DNA from: DDH964 sp963763205
Lineage (GTDB): Bacteria; Desulfobacterota; Desulfuromonadia; Desulfuromonadales; DDH964
Assembly: GCA_963763205.1 (NCBI GenBank)
Contig: CAVXNQ010000006.1
Coordinates: forward strand, 62,001 to 126,000
Length of the DNA stretch: 64,000 nucleotides
Reading direction: 5' to 3'
The notes beneath the pieces are model-generated. The model was not told the origin of the DNA, did no database searches, and saw only the letters and a list, made by a program, of their open reading frames with translations. The position numbers were made by a program, and so were the translations under genes. Of the stretch, positions 19,162-28,231 are shown in pieces. How positions within the stretch are numbered: the first letter of the stretch is position 1; the number at the start of each line of letters is the position of its first letter.

Positions 19162-19760
19162 GGCGACTCCCCGGCGGCGGCGCCCGGTTCGCCGCACAGG
19201 GTGCGCTCGACCAGGTCGCAGAGGATGTGGATGATGGTGGCGTGGGCCTCCTGGATGCGCGGCGTCGCCGCGGTCGGCACCACCAGCGCCAGGTCGACCT
19301 CGGCGGCGATGGCGCCGCCGCTGCCGCCGAGCAGGCCGACGGTCTTGCAGCCGATCTCGTTGGCGGCGGCCAGGGCAACCCGGACATTGGCCGAGTTGCC
19401 GCTGGTGGAGATGCCGATCACCACGTCGCCGGGCGCGGCCAGCGCCTCGACCTGGCGGGAGAAAATTTGTTCGAAACCGTAGTCGTTGCCGACCGCGGTC
19501 AGAATCGAGCTGTCGGTGGTGAGCGCCACGGCCGGCAGCGCCCGTCGCTCGCGCAGGAAGCGCCCGACCAGCTCGGCCGCCAGGTGCTGGGCGTCCGCCG
19601 CCGAGCCGCCGTTGCCCATCACCAGCACCTTGCCGCCGCCGGCAAGGGCCGCGCAGAGCAGCTCGGCGCAGCCAGCGATCGCCCCGGTCAGCTCCGTCGC
19701 GACCAATTCCATGGTCCGCCGGTGCTCGGCCAGGTGCGCTTCGATCAAATCCCGTGTCAT
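19158..19760 (-). CDS. gmhA: Sedoheptulose-7-phosphate isomerase
   Basis: About 200 aa, one SIS domain. KVLVMGNGGSAADAQHLAAE holds the phosphate-binding loop, followed by LTTDSSILTAVGNDYGFE, DVVIGISTSGNSANV and the C-terminal AHATIIHILCDLVE with catalytic His. It converts sedoheptulose-7-phosphate to D-glycero-D-manno-heptose-7-phosphate, the first step to ADP-heptose. ATG at 19760 is preceded by GGAGAG at 5 nt; an upstream in-frame start adds five residues without better support. Intact, and overlapped by the next gene (ATGA). Confidence 0.95.
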   Translation of the reverse strand: MTRDLIEAHLAEHRRTMELVATELTGAIAGCAELLCAALAGGGKVLVMGNGGSAADAQHLAAELVGRFLRERRALPAVALTTDSSILTAVGNDYGFEQIFSRQVEALAAPGDVVIGISTSGNSANVRVALAAANEIGCKTVGLLGGSGGAIAAEVDLALVVPTAATPRIQEAHATIIHILCDLVERTLCGEPGAAAGESP

Positions 19761-19775
19761 ATCGTCTCTCCCCAT

Positions 19776-19816
19776 TCAAAACTCAAAACTCGCAAATCAA
19801 AACTCAAAACTGCCCC
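19776..19816. repeat. CAAAACT/CAAATC low-complexity tandem tract
   Basis: A 41-bp run built from TCAAAACTCAAAACT-like units lies between the stop of the epimerase gene and gmhA. It resembles the AATTCAAA tract at 4449. The epimerase frame runs into it because of a frameshift just before. Non-coding; function unknown. Confidence 0.5.
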
Positions 19817-20756
19817 TCACAGATTCTCCCGATACCAGGCGATGGAGCGCCTTAAGCCCTTCGTCGAACTTCACCGCCCCGGTGTAGCCGAGCAGCCGCT
19901 GCGCCTTGCCGATGTCGGCCAGGCTGTCGCGCACGTCGCCGGGGCGCGGCGGGCCGTGGACGGCGGCGATGGCGGTACCGAGCAGTTCCTGCAGCCGCGC
20001 GTAGAGGGTGTTGAGGGAGGTGCGCTCGTGGCAGGCGACATTGCAGACCGCGCCGACCGCATCCGGCCCGGCGCTGCAGGCCTTCAGGTTGGCCTCCACT
20101 GCGTTGGCGACGAAGGTGAAGTCGCGGGTCTGCTCGCCGTCGCCGTGAATGGTCGGCGCCGCGCCGCGCAGCAGGGCGCTGACGAAGAGCGGGATCACCG
20201 CGGCGTACTGGGAAAAGGGGTCCTGGCGCGGGCCGAAGACATTGAAGTAGCGCAGGCCGACCGTCTCCAGGCCGTAGCAGCGGCCGAAGACCTGGGCGTA
20301 GAGCTCGTCGGCGTACTTGGTCACCGCGTAGGGGGAGAGGGGATTGCCGATCCGCTCCTCGACCTTGGGCAGGTCCGGATGGTCGCCGTAGGTCGAGGAG
20401 GAGGCGGCGTAGACGAAGCGCTTCACCTGCGCGTCGCGGGCCGCGAGCAGCATCTTCAGCGTCCCGGTGACGTTGACCTCGTGGGAGGTCAGGGGGTCGG
20501 CGATGGAACGCGGCACGCTCCCCAGCGCCGCCTGGTGAAGGACGAAGTCGATGCCGGCGCAGGCGGCCCGGCAGGTCTCCAGCTCGCGGATGTCCCCCTC
20601 CATGAGCTCGATGCGGGAGGCGCAGTGGGCGAGGTTCTCGCGCTTGCCGGTGGCGAAGTTGTCGAGGACGCGCACGGCATCGCCCCGCTCGAGCAGAGCG
20701 TCGACGAGGTGCGAACCGATGAAACCGGCGCCGCCGGTAACCAGGTAATGGGCCAT
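19817..20756 (-). CDS. tviC: UDP-N-acetylglucosamine 4-epimerase, TviC/WbpP-like (frameshift at C-terminus)
   Basis: About 313 aa. MAHYLVTGGAGFIGSHLVDA opens an extended SDR. HQAALGSVPRSIADPLTSHE, FVYAASSSTYGDHPDLPK and LSPYAVTKYADELYAQVF (catalytic Tyr/Lys) match the WbpP/TviC group, which interconverts UDP-GlcNAc and UDP-GalNAc. RYFNVFGPRQDPFSQYAAVI is also typical. Together with the TviB-like dehydrogenase at 12.1 kb it could supply UDP-GalNAcA. The apparent C-terminus (SGESVRGSFEF) comes from one extra base near 19852. Removing it gives the family-like ending RSIAWYRENL with a stop at 19817. ATG at 20756. Confidence 0.88.
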
Positions 20757-20761
20757 GGGAA

Positions 20762-21861
20762 CTATCCGTTTCCTTGGGATTCGGGCTGCAAACCAAGACT
20801 CGTCAGGGCGGCAGCGAGCTGATTCCGGATGTGCGCCACCGACAGGTACTTATCGTAACTGGCTCGCGCTGCGGCGCCGCGCCGGGGAAGATTGGCGCGC
20901 TCAGCGGCCAGCGCCGCCACGGCGGCGGCCAGCGCCGCCGGATCGCCGGGCGGGACCCAGCTGAAGCCGGAATCCGCCTGCGCCAGCAGCTCCGGCGGAT
21001 AGGCGGGCGAGCGCAGGGTCACCAGCGGCCGGCCGCAGGCTGCCGCCTGGTAGACCTTGTTGGGGACGACCCGCGCGGCCTTGGCGGTGGTGCCGAAAAT
21101 CCCCAGCAGGATGTCCGCCCGGGCGATCCGCGCCGGCAGCTCGGGATAGGGAACCCAGCCCTCGAACCTGACCTGGGGCAGATCCGCGGCGCGCTCCCGG
21201 CATTCCGCCAGCAGCGGCCCGGCGCCCACCAGGGTCCAGAGAACCGGCGGCCCCTGGTAGCGGCGGGCGGCCTCGACGATGACCTGCGGCCCCTGCAGCG
21301 GGATGAAACTGCCGAAGAAAAGAGCCTCCAGCGGCGCGTCCGGACCGCGGACCGGGAACGGCTGCGGCCGGAAAAGCTCTTCCTCGGCGCCGACCGGCAC
21401 GACGCAGAGCTTCTGCCTCGGCGACACCAAGGACCTCGCGGAAAAATTCGGCATGGGCCTGCGGTGTCGGCCAAGACGCAGTCCGCCAGAGCGCAGCAGG
21501 CGCGCTTCCCAGGTCCGCAACCGTCGACCTTGCCGGCTGTCGGCAGGGAACTTGCCGCGCTCGAAGACCTGCTTGTCGTAGGCGCTGATCAGCGGGTCGA
21601 AGCAGAAGCGGCACGCCATGGCGGCGGCTCCAGCGACGCGGCCGCAGCCACGTCGCGCTGCCGGAAGCAGGGAACCCAGACCAAATCGGCGGCGCGGCAT
21701 CCCGCGCAGGGCGGCCTCGATGTCGCCGAGGGGGCTGAGACGCGGCCGGAGAAGTCGCGCACGGCGCCGACCCTTGGCAGCAGGAGCCGGCGCAGGATGC
21801 GGTTGCGGGAGTAGTCGGGATCGAAATGCCCCCACCAGAGGATCCGCGGACCGGAGGGCAT
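20762..21861 (-). CDS. Glycosyltransferase family 4 (frameshifts in N-terminal half)
   Basis: About 360 aa. The start MPSGPRILWWGHFDPDYSRN and the C-terminal GT-B domain are clear. The latter shows LEALFFGSFIPLQGPQVIVE, WTLVGAGPLLAECRERA, VRFEGWVPYPELPARIARAD and VVPNKVYQAAACGRPLVT. These are retaining GT4-type features. Between about 21430 and 21780 the frame changes several times, so the acceptor domain cannot be read confidently. Substrate unknown; context points to O-antigen or core assembly. ATG at 21861 overlaps the stop of the aminotransferase gene in a TGATG junction. Confidence 0.8.
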
Positions 21862-22961
21862 CAGCGCGCCCCTGCGAGGGCCGCGATGACTTCGGCGGCC
21901 TGGCTGTCGCCCAGGTGCGGCCCCATCGGCAGGCTGAGGATCTCGTCGCACAGGGCTTCGGTCACAGGAAACCACGCCGGGTCCAGCTGCAGCCCGGCAT
22001 AGGCCGGCTGGCGGTAGGGCGGCACGGGATAATGGATCAGGGTCCCGATACGGCCGGCCGTCAGCGCTGCCTGCAACCGGTCACGCTGCGCAGAGCGGAC
22101 CACGTAGAGGTGCCAGGAAGGCTCGGCCCATTCCGGGACCTGCGGCAGGTCGAGGAGGGTGCCGCCAAGCTCTGCCCTATAGCGCGAAGCCAGATGCGCC
22201 CGGCGGGCGTTCCACTCATCCAGATGCCGCAGCTTGACCCGCAGCAACGCCGCCTGCAGCTCGTCGAGCCGCGAATTGAAACCGATCAGTTCATGGACGT
22301 ATTTTTCCCGGGAACCGTAGTTGCGCAGCTTCCGCAGACGCTCGGCCAAGTCGTCGTCGTCGGTGGTCACCGCGCCGCCGTCGCCCAGGGCGCCGAGATT
22401 CTTGCCGGGGTAAAAACTGAAGCCGGCGGCGTCGCCGAGGGCCCCGGTGCGCCGGCCCCGGTAGCGCGCGCCGTGCGCCTGGGCGGCATCCTCAATGACC
22501 CGCAATCCGAAACGGCCGGCGACCGCCCGGATGGCGTCCATGTCGGCCGGCTGCCCGTAGAGGTGGACAGCCATGACCGCCCGGGTACGTTCCGTCACCG
22601 CCGCAGTGATCCGGGCCGGGTCGAGGTTGGCCGTCGCCCCGAGGACGTCGACCGGCACCGGCACTGCACCGACCTGGGTGACGGCCAGCCAGCTGGCGAT
22701 GAAGGTATGGGCGGGGACGATCACCTCGTCTCCGGGGCCGATCTCGTAGCCGCGCAGGATCAGGTGCAGGGCGTCGAGGCCGTTACCGACGCCGATGCAG
22801 TGCCGGGTCCCGCAGTAGGCCGCGAACTCGGTTTCGAAGGCCTCGACCTCGGGGCCGAGGATGAACCAGCCCGACGAAGCCACCCGCCGCCAGGCGGCGT
22901 CGAGTTCCGCCTGCAGTTCCCGACAAGGTTCCTTCAGGTCCAGAAAGGGGACGTTCATCAT
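21861..22961 (-). CDS. fdtB: dTDP-3-amino-3,6-dideoxyhexose transaminase (DegT/DnrJ/EryC1/StrS family)
   Basis: The protein is 366 aa, intact. NVPFLDLKEPCRELQAEL opens the fold. CIGVGNGLDALHLILRGYEI, EVIVPAHTFIASWLA, VIEDAAQAHGARY and FSFYPGKNLGALGDGGAVTT follow, with the PLP-binding Lys in YPGKNLGALGD. FNSRLDELQAALL and the HYPVPPYRQPAY segment match the FdtB/QdtB group. With FdtA-like protein next door it would aminate dTDP-3-keto-6-deoxyhexose using glutamate. Whether the sugar is Fuc3N or Qui3N cannot be told. The start overlaps the fdtA stop (ATGA). Confidence 0.9.
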   Translation of the reverse strand: MMNVPFLDLKEPCRELQAELDAAWRRVASSGWFILGPEVEAFETEFAAYCGTRHCIGVGNGLDALHLILRGYEIGPGDEVIVPAHTFIASWLAVTQVGAVPVPVDVLGATANLDPARITAAVTERTRAVMAVHLYGQPADMDAIRAVAGRFGLRVIEDAAQAHGARYRGRRTGALGDAAGFSFYPGKNLGALGDGGAVTTDDDDLAERLRKLRNYGSREKYVHELIGFNSRLDELQAALLRVKLRHLDEWNARRAHLASRYRAELGGTLLDLPQVPEWAEPSWHLYVVRSAQRDRLQAALTAGRIGTLIHYPVPPYRQPAYAGLQLDPAWFPVTEALCDEILSLPMGPHLGDSQAAEVIAALAGAR

Positions 22962-23368
22962 CGCACCCCCCGGGCGGCCAGATACCTTGTGTAGTCCCGA
23001 AAGTAGTCCTCCTCGTCGTAACGATTGGAGGCCAGCACCAGGCAGACCGACCCCGAAGAGAAGTTATCCAGTTCCCGCCAGATCATCGGGCAGACATACA
23101 GACCGTAGTAGGAGCGGTTCAGATGAAAGCGCCGTTTTTTCTGGCCGTCGTCCAGCACCACGTCGAAACTCCCCGACATGGCCACGATCAGCTGCTGCAG
23201 CCCCTTGTGGGCATGGCCACCCCGTTCGGCGCCGCCGGGAACGTCGTAGAGATAGTAAACCCGCTCGATATCGAAGGGGATGTGTTTGTTCCCCTCGATA
23301 AAGGTCAGGTTCCCCCGGGGATCGGTTATCTTGGGGAAATCAAGAATTTTGCAATCGTCAACCGTCAC
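22958..23368 (-). CDS. fdtA: dTDP-4-oxo-6-deoxyglucose 3,4-ketoisomerase (FdtA/QdtA, WxcM-like cupin)
   Basis: The protein is 136 aa, single cupin domain. ILDFPKITDPRGNLTFIEGN at the N-terminus, FDIERVYYLYDVPGGAERGG with HAHKGLQQLIVAMSGS, and LNRSYYGLYVCPMIWRELDN are diagnostic of the sugar 3,4-ketoisomerase family; the HAHK histidines form the active site. It shifts the keto group from C4 to C3 of the RmlB product. GTG start at 23368. Intact, coupled to fdtB, and one gene away from an acetyltransferase expected to finish the 3-acetamido sugar. FdtA and QdtA differ in C4 stereochemistry and cannot be separated by eye. Confidence 0.9.
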   Translation of the reverse strand: MTVDDCKILDFPKITDPRGNLTFIEGNKHIPFDIERVYYLYDVPGGAERGGHAHKGLQQLIVAMSGSFDVVLDDGQKKRRFHLNRSYYGLYVCPMIWRELDNFSSGSVCLVLASNRYDEEDYFRDYTRYLAARGVR

Positions 23369-23399
23369 GTTTCACCTGTTTGCAGGGGGTGGGCGCGTC

Positions 23400-23937
23400 T
23401 CAGCTCTCCGCAAGGTACTTGTGGTATTTGTCCCGCGTGGCGCGGTACTGCTCCCGGGAGAAATCGAAAAACCAGTCCAGCTCGCTCTGGTTGACGATCT
23501 TGGCGCCGAATTTTTGGTGGAAGGCGACCACCTTCCGGTTTTCTTTCCGAACATCGAAATGGGCGCGCAGAAAACCGAGCCCATAGAATCCGAATTCGTA
23601 GACCAGCAGGGCCGACTCGATCGCCATGTAGCTGGGGCTCCCCTTTTTCAGGATCCAGCTCCCCCAGCAGAAAGAGTTTTTCTGGAAATCGTACATCCGG
23701 ACCAGTCCGAACCGCTCCCCCTTTATCTTCGATCACGAAATAGTATTCACTCCCTGCGGCCTCCCGCTCCTTGTAGGCTTCGATCCAGGACTGCTGCTCC
23801 TCAATCGCTCCCTCAACCCGGGAGAGGTAACGGTTCAGGCCGGAATCCATCCTGAGGCTGAGAATGAATTCGGCATCGGCGGTGGTGACCGTCCGCAGGT
23901 TGATATGTTTTCCGGTGATGACCATCGGGAAATCCAT
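23400..23937 (-). CDS. GNAT family N-acetyltransferase (one frameshift)
   Basis: About 178 aa. VITGKHINLRTVTTADAEFI begins a GNAT domain. SYMAIESALLVYEFGFYGLG, LGFLRAHFDVRKENRKVVAFH and FGAKIVNQSELDWFFDF fit the later strands. GNAT proteins next to fdtA/fdtB-type genes acetylate the 3-amino group of the dTDP-sugar with acetyl-CoA; that is the inferred role. One extra G near 23727 splits the gene. Without it the junction reads VIEDKGERFGLVRMYDFQKN. ATG at 23937 or 23925; neither has a strong ribosome site. Confidence 0.78.
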
Positions 23938-23957
23938 CCGGTGAATGCCGGGCCGTC

Positions 23958-24963
23958 CTAGCCCATTTCCTGAAACAGCTGCTGAAACCGCTGCCGGTAG
24001 GTGCACTGATCGAAGCAGATTTGTCGCAGGCGTGCGCCAACCGACAGCCTTTCCTCTTCCCTTTCCAGATAGTACCGGATCTGCTCGACCAGACTCTCCA
24101 GGTCCCTGTACTTGGCGACAAGGTCGCCGAACTCCTGGTCCGGCAGATACTCCTTCCAGTCGCAGATCTGGAAGCCGCCGACCGCGGGAATTTCGAAATA
24201 GCGCATGTTCCCCCGTGGACACCGGCCTGATGGATGTTCAGGGATATCTTTGAACAGGCATAGACCTTGAGGGTTTCTTCCAGGGACAATCGCCCGCGGC
24301 AGGAGATGCCACTGCCTCCCCAGCCCCGCCCCCAGACGGTGACGGGACGGGGCAGCCGGCTGTTGAGATGGCGGATCAGGGCCTCCCGTTCCCTGGTATG
24401 GGTACCGACGAAGGAGACCTCGCACCCGAACCTGGCCCGCTCCTTCTCCGACACCTGGATACGGCCATGAAAGCCTTCGTCCACGCCGAAGGGGAGGAGA
24501 AGATCCGTTCCATCCCCTCCTCCTGCAGGCGCTGGGCGGTAGCAAGCTCGGCGAAGGCGATGGCGTCGAGCGTCCCGTTTCCCACCCCCTGGTACAGGTT
24601 CCAGAAGCGTTCCTCGATGTGATCGGCAAAGCGGTCGCCGATCCAGAAGATCACCTTAACCTCCCGGTTGACCGACCGGATCCGCTGCAGGGCGGCATAG
24701 TCGAGCTTTCCCGCCACGCTCACGTAGTAGCGGTACCCGCCCGCCCTGAGCATTTGCAAGACGAGCTGGTTGTAGTGGCGATCCAGATACCTTTTGCTGT
24801 CGGCCAGGCCGAGTCCTTCCGCTAGCCGGGCGGCCCGGTAGCCGAGGGTCTTGACGTTGGAAAAAACGACATCGACCTCGTAACCCAGCGCCTTGAGGGC
24901 CTCGACCGTGAACTCGGTCCACCGGCCCATCCAGAGCGGCCCTTCCACCGGTGCCTTGTTCAA
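23958..24963 (-). CDS. Glycosyltransferase with C-terminal CgeB/GT1_2-type domain (frameshifts)
   Basis: About 333 aa. The N-terminus GPLWMGRWTEFTVEALKALG is GT-like. FWIGDRFADHIEERFWNLYQ and VSFVGTHTREREALIRHLNS follow. The C-terminal block ISLNIHQAGVHGG, then MRYFEIPAVGGFQICDW and YLEREEERLSVGARLRQIC, matches the spore-protein CgeB/glyco_trans_1_2 group of GT-B enzymes. Breaks near 24480 and 24215 shift the frame. The start is probably TTG at 24963, overlapping the previous stop, with GAGGAG upstream. Likely adds a sugar to LPS or an exopolymer; donor unknown. Confidence 0.75.
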
Positions 24964-26070
24964 AGTGTCTCCTCGTTTTCGTACCAGGGACCGTCGACCC
25001 CGGAGGGTCTGTTCCGTCATGGTCTCCAGGGTGAAGTTGGCCGCGATATGGGCCCGCAGGGGCAGCCGCAACAGGGAACGAGCGGCCGCGATCCTTTCCG
25101 CCAGGCCGGCGGCGTCGCCGGGGGGAAGAGATAGCCGGTTTCCCCGTCCCTGACGATATCGAGCACGCCGCCATGCCCGGTGGCCACCACCGGCACCTCC
25201 ATCGCCAGCGCCTCGGCGGCGGCGCGGCCGAAGCTCTCCGGTTTTTTCGAGCTGGAAACGACCACATCGCTCAGGGCGTAGATTTCCGCCACCTCGCTCT
25301 GGCTGCCGGTGAAGCGGATGTAGCCCTCCGCCCCGGCCGCGGCGACGCGCTCCTGCAGCGCGCGGAAATAGTCCTGTTTGTCCTCGCGCACTCCGCCGAC
25401 AATCAGCCCGAGGACTCCGGGAAGCTGCCGCTGGGCCAGGACCAGGGCGTCGATGAAGGTTTCGTAGTCCTTGAGCTGGGTGATGCGGCCGACGCTGGTG
25501 ACGACGAACGCCCATCGAGGCCGTAGTCCTGGCGGAACCGCGCCATGAACTCCCGGTCGAGGCGTGCCGGGATCGAACTGCATCCAGATCCACCCCGCGG
25601 GGGATCACCACCAGTCTTCTCTTCCGGCACCCGATAGTGCTGCCGGACATAGTCGCGGATCGCGCCGCTGACGCAGATCACCTTGTCGCCGAAGGTCATC
25701 ACCCGGCTGTAGGGATTGACGCTGTTGAAGCCGTGCACGGTGGTGACGAAGGGAATCCCCAGGGACCGGTTGGCCAGAAAAGCCAGCCAGGCCGGGACCC
25801 GGCTGCGGGCGTGCAGGATGTCGGGCTGCAGCTCGTGCAGCAGGCGGCGCAGGCTGCCGCACCCGCGCCCCAGGCGGTCAGGGGGTTCTTGCTGGCCACA
25901 TCGAAGGCGACGTGGCGGCCGCCGTCGGCCTCGATCTGCTCGGCCAGCCGCCCACCGGCGCTGACGACGACGCTCTCGACGCCGCGTTTGACCAGCTCGC
26001 GGCTGAGCTCGACGACGCCGCGCTCGACGCCCCCCTCGTTGAGCTCCGGCAGCAGCTGCACTACCCGCAT
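24960..26070 (-). CDS. Glycosyltransferase family 4 (several frameshifts)
   Basis: About 365 aa. The N-terminus VVQLLPELNEGGVERGVVEL is the canonical opening of GT4 LPS transferases. MTFGDKVICVSGAIRDYVRQ, FVVTSVGRITQLKDYETFID, LIVGGVREDKQDYFRALQER, DVVVSSSKKPESFGRAAAEA and VVATGHGGVLDIVRDGETGY follow in order. The E-x7-E type motif lies in SSKKPESFGRAAAEALAME. At least four breaks between 25000 and 25870 interrupt the frame; the last domain reads only in pieces. ATG at 26070. The end is placed at TGA 24960, overlapping the TTG of the next gene. A retaining sugar transferase of LPS/O-antigen assembly; specificity unknown. Confidence 0.82.
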
Positions 26071-26987
26071 GGCCGCACCCTCGCCAGCATCGCCTGCGCA
26101 GATCGAGTTTGCGGTGGCAGTTGCCCAGGCTGCCGTCGAAGAGGTGCAGGCAGCCGCGGTCTGGCCAGATCGGCCACCATGGCGCCGACCTTGTTGCGGG
26201 CCGAGGTCGCCGGCAGCGGCAGCACTTCCACGCTGGCGTGGCCGAAACAGACCGCCTCGCTGATCATCGAGGTCGAGTCCTCGGTGACGAAGACATAATC
26301 GCTGATGGCCAGAAAATCGGGGATCGGATTGATCGGCTGCTGCGAATAGATGACCCGGTAGCGAAACGGCAGGGCCTCCAGCATGGCCTCGACCTCCCGC
26401 GGGGTGCGCCGCGAGGTGGTCAGCAGCAGGTCCGCCTCGGGAAAGAGGGCAAAGATCCGCGCTACCTGCTCTCGCAGGCGGTCCGCATCCATGACAAAAT
26501 GCCGGCTCGGGCCGCCGACGATCAGGGCCACGCACGGCCGCTCCCCTGCCCTGCCGACCAGCCCCTGCGGTTCCACGCAGGAAAGGTTGACCGGGAGCAC
26601 CAGGATATTGGACCGCCGCGGCGGTCGGTCATGCTGCTGAGCGACAATCAGCTCGAAATCGTAGCGGTAGCCTCTGGGCAGCATGATCGCCACCGCCGGG
26701 ACCTGCAGCCGGCGGGCCAAAACCTTGTTGGCATAATAGGTTTCCGATCCCGCGGAGACCACCGCACACACCCCGGCCACCTCTCCTTCCAGCCGGAACA
26801 GACCGGACAGCTGCAGTCCCATGCGGTCCGCCAGGTAGGAAAGCGCCTTGCAGAGGCGGTTTTTAAACGCCACCTGCCGCACCTGCCAGGAATAGCCGAG
26901 CAGTTTGGCGAAAGCCAGGGACTGGTTGAGGTGCCCGGGCTTGCCGTCGCTGAGGATCACCACCTGCGGGCGGTCGTCGCCGGGCAT
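26061..26987 (-). CDS. ELM1/GtrOC1 family putative nucleoside-diphosphate-sugar protein
   Basis: About 308 aa. VILSDGKPGHLNQSLAFAKL opens the protein. AVVSAGSETYYANKVLARRL, VALIVGGPSRHFVMDADRLR, LLLTTSRRTPREVEAMLEAL and YVFVTEDSTSMISEAVCFGH follow. This is the pattern of the Mito_fiss_Elm1 family, a GT-B-like fold of uncertain biochemical role in bacteria, often beside LPS genes. The last ~30 residues after AMVADLAR may be out of frame: one extra base near 26165 is possible. ATG at 26987 overlaps the stop of the Trm112-like gene by one base, and its own end overlaps the GT4 start by 10 bp. Confidence 0.82.
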   Translation of the reverse strand: MPGDDRPQVVILSDGKPGHLNQSLAFAKLLGYSWQVRQVAFKNRLCKALSYLADRMGLQLSGLFRLEGEVAGVCAVVSAGSETYYANKVLARRLQVPAVAIMLPRGYRYDFELIVAQQHDRPPRRSNILVLPVNLSCVEPQGLVGRAGERPCVALIVGGPSRHFVMDADRLREQVARIFALFPEADLLLTTSRRTPREVEAMLEALPFRYRVIYSQQPINPIPDFLAISDYVFVTEDSTSMISEAVCFGHASVEVLPLPATSARNKVGAMVADLARPRLPAPLRRQPGQLPPQTRSAQAMLARVRPCG

Positions 26988-27154
26988 CAGAAGGGTTCGG
27001 CCTCGTCGATGAGCATCACCGGGATCTGGTCCCGCACCGGGTAGACCAGCCGGCAGGCGGCACAGACCAGCCCCGATTCGTCGGGCTTGGGCGTCACCGG
27101 CCCCTTGCACTTGGGACAGGCGAGGATCTCCAGCAGCTGTTTGTCGAGGGTCAT
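26987..27154 (-). CDS. Trm112 family (YcaR-like) zinc-ribbon protein
   Basis: The protein is 55 aa. It reads MTLDKQLLEILACPKCKGPV, then CAACRLVYPVRDQIPVMLID. Two CxxC pairs (CPKC, CAAC) form the zinc ribbon and the DQIPVMLIDEA tail is the Trm112/UPF0434 hallmark. In E. coli and many proteobacteria this gene follows lpxK. That is the case here, where ATG overlaps the lpxK stop (ATGA). Its bacterial role is unclear; eukaryotic Trm112 activates methyltransferases. Intact. Confidence 0.93.
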   Translation of the reverse strand: MTLDKQLLEILACPKCKGPVTPKPDESGLVCAACRLVYPVRDQIPVMLIDEAEPF

Positions 27155-28231
27155 GCGACCTCCTTGCCCTGCAGGCAGTTATCGAGGATGGCGGCGAGCC
27201 GCTCCTGATCGTCGAAGACGATTGTCAGCGGTACCTGGTAGCACGGGACGGCAAAGGCGGCTCCGGCCAGCTTGACGGCATCCTTTTCGGTGGTGATCAG
27301 ACAGTTCGGCGTGCTGCGCGGCGGCCGCGAGACGCGCCAGCAGCTGCCGGTCGTAATGGATATGGTCGGGCAGCGCCAGCGTCTCCACCAGGGTCAGACC
27401 CGCGGCGGCCAGCGCCGCAAAGAACCCTCCCGGGTCGGCGATCCCGGCAAAGGCGACGGCGCGCTGTCCGGCCAGGCCCGCCAGCAAGCGCTCTTCCCCC
27501 TCCAGGGTGATGGCTACCGGCCCCAGCAGGTGGCGACAGGCGAGCGCCGGCAGCTTCACCGGCAGCGCCGGCAGCGGTCCGCCGGAGTGCCGGGTGAAGA
27601 GCAGCAGATCGGCGCGCAGCAGCGCCGCAACGGGCTCGCGCAGCCGGCCGGCCGGCAGCAGATAGCCGTTGCCCAGGGGCCGACGGGCGTCGAGCAGGAC
27701 GATGTCGAGATCCCGGGCCACCGCCAGGTGCTGGAAGCCGTCGTCGAGAATCACGACCTGGGCGCCGTGCTCCGCTACCGCCGCGGCCACCGCAACGCGG
27801 CGCCGCGGGTTGACCAGCACCAGCGCCTGCGGGTTGCGGCGGGCGAGCAGGTAGGGTTCGTCGCCGGCGGCCGGCGGCCCAACCAGGGGCCCCTCGCCGG
27901 CACAGACCAGGCCACCCCCCGGAACCCCGCTGCCGCCGTAGCCGCGGCTGACCACCGCCACGCGCCGCCCCTGGGCGAGGAGCAGCTTGACCAGGTAGTC
28001 GGTCACCGGGGTCTTGCCGGTGCCGCCGACCGCCAGGTTGCCGACCGAGATCACCGGCACCGGCGCCCGGTAGACCCGCAGCCAGCCCCGGCGGTAGAGG
28101 GCCGCGCGCAGCCGGGTCACGCCGGAGAAGAGGGTCGCGACCAGGCGCAGGAGAGCCAGCAGCAGGCGCTCCGGAAGGGAGGCGGGCCCCTCGTCGGTCA
28201 ATCGCCGGTGCCAGCTGGCCAGGTCCGCCAT
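27151..28231 (-). CDS. lpxK: Tetraacyldisaccharide 4'-kinase (one frameshift near C-terminus)
   Basis: About 359 aa. An N-terminal hydrophobic anchor near residues 22-35 is followed by VPVISVGNLAVGGTGKTPVT with the Walker A loop GGTGKT, VVSRGYGGSG, VVILDDGFQHLAVARDLDIV and PAGRLREP. LpxK phosphorylates the 4' position of the lipid A disaccharide on the inner membrane. One extra base near 27315 breaks the frame. Removing it gives RTPNCLITTEKDAVKLAGAA and a natural end at 27151, overlapping the Trm112-like gene. Confidence 0.92.

Noticed and set aside
18258..20822. Very long open frame on the plus strand (854 codons) opposite the heptose genes
   Set aside because: Its translation is Gly/Ala/Arg/Asp-rich with no family motif, while the minus strand holds gmhA, an epimerase and another conserved gene. 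It is an antisense shadow of high GC coding.
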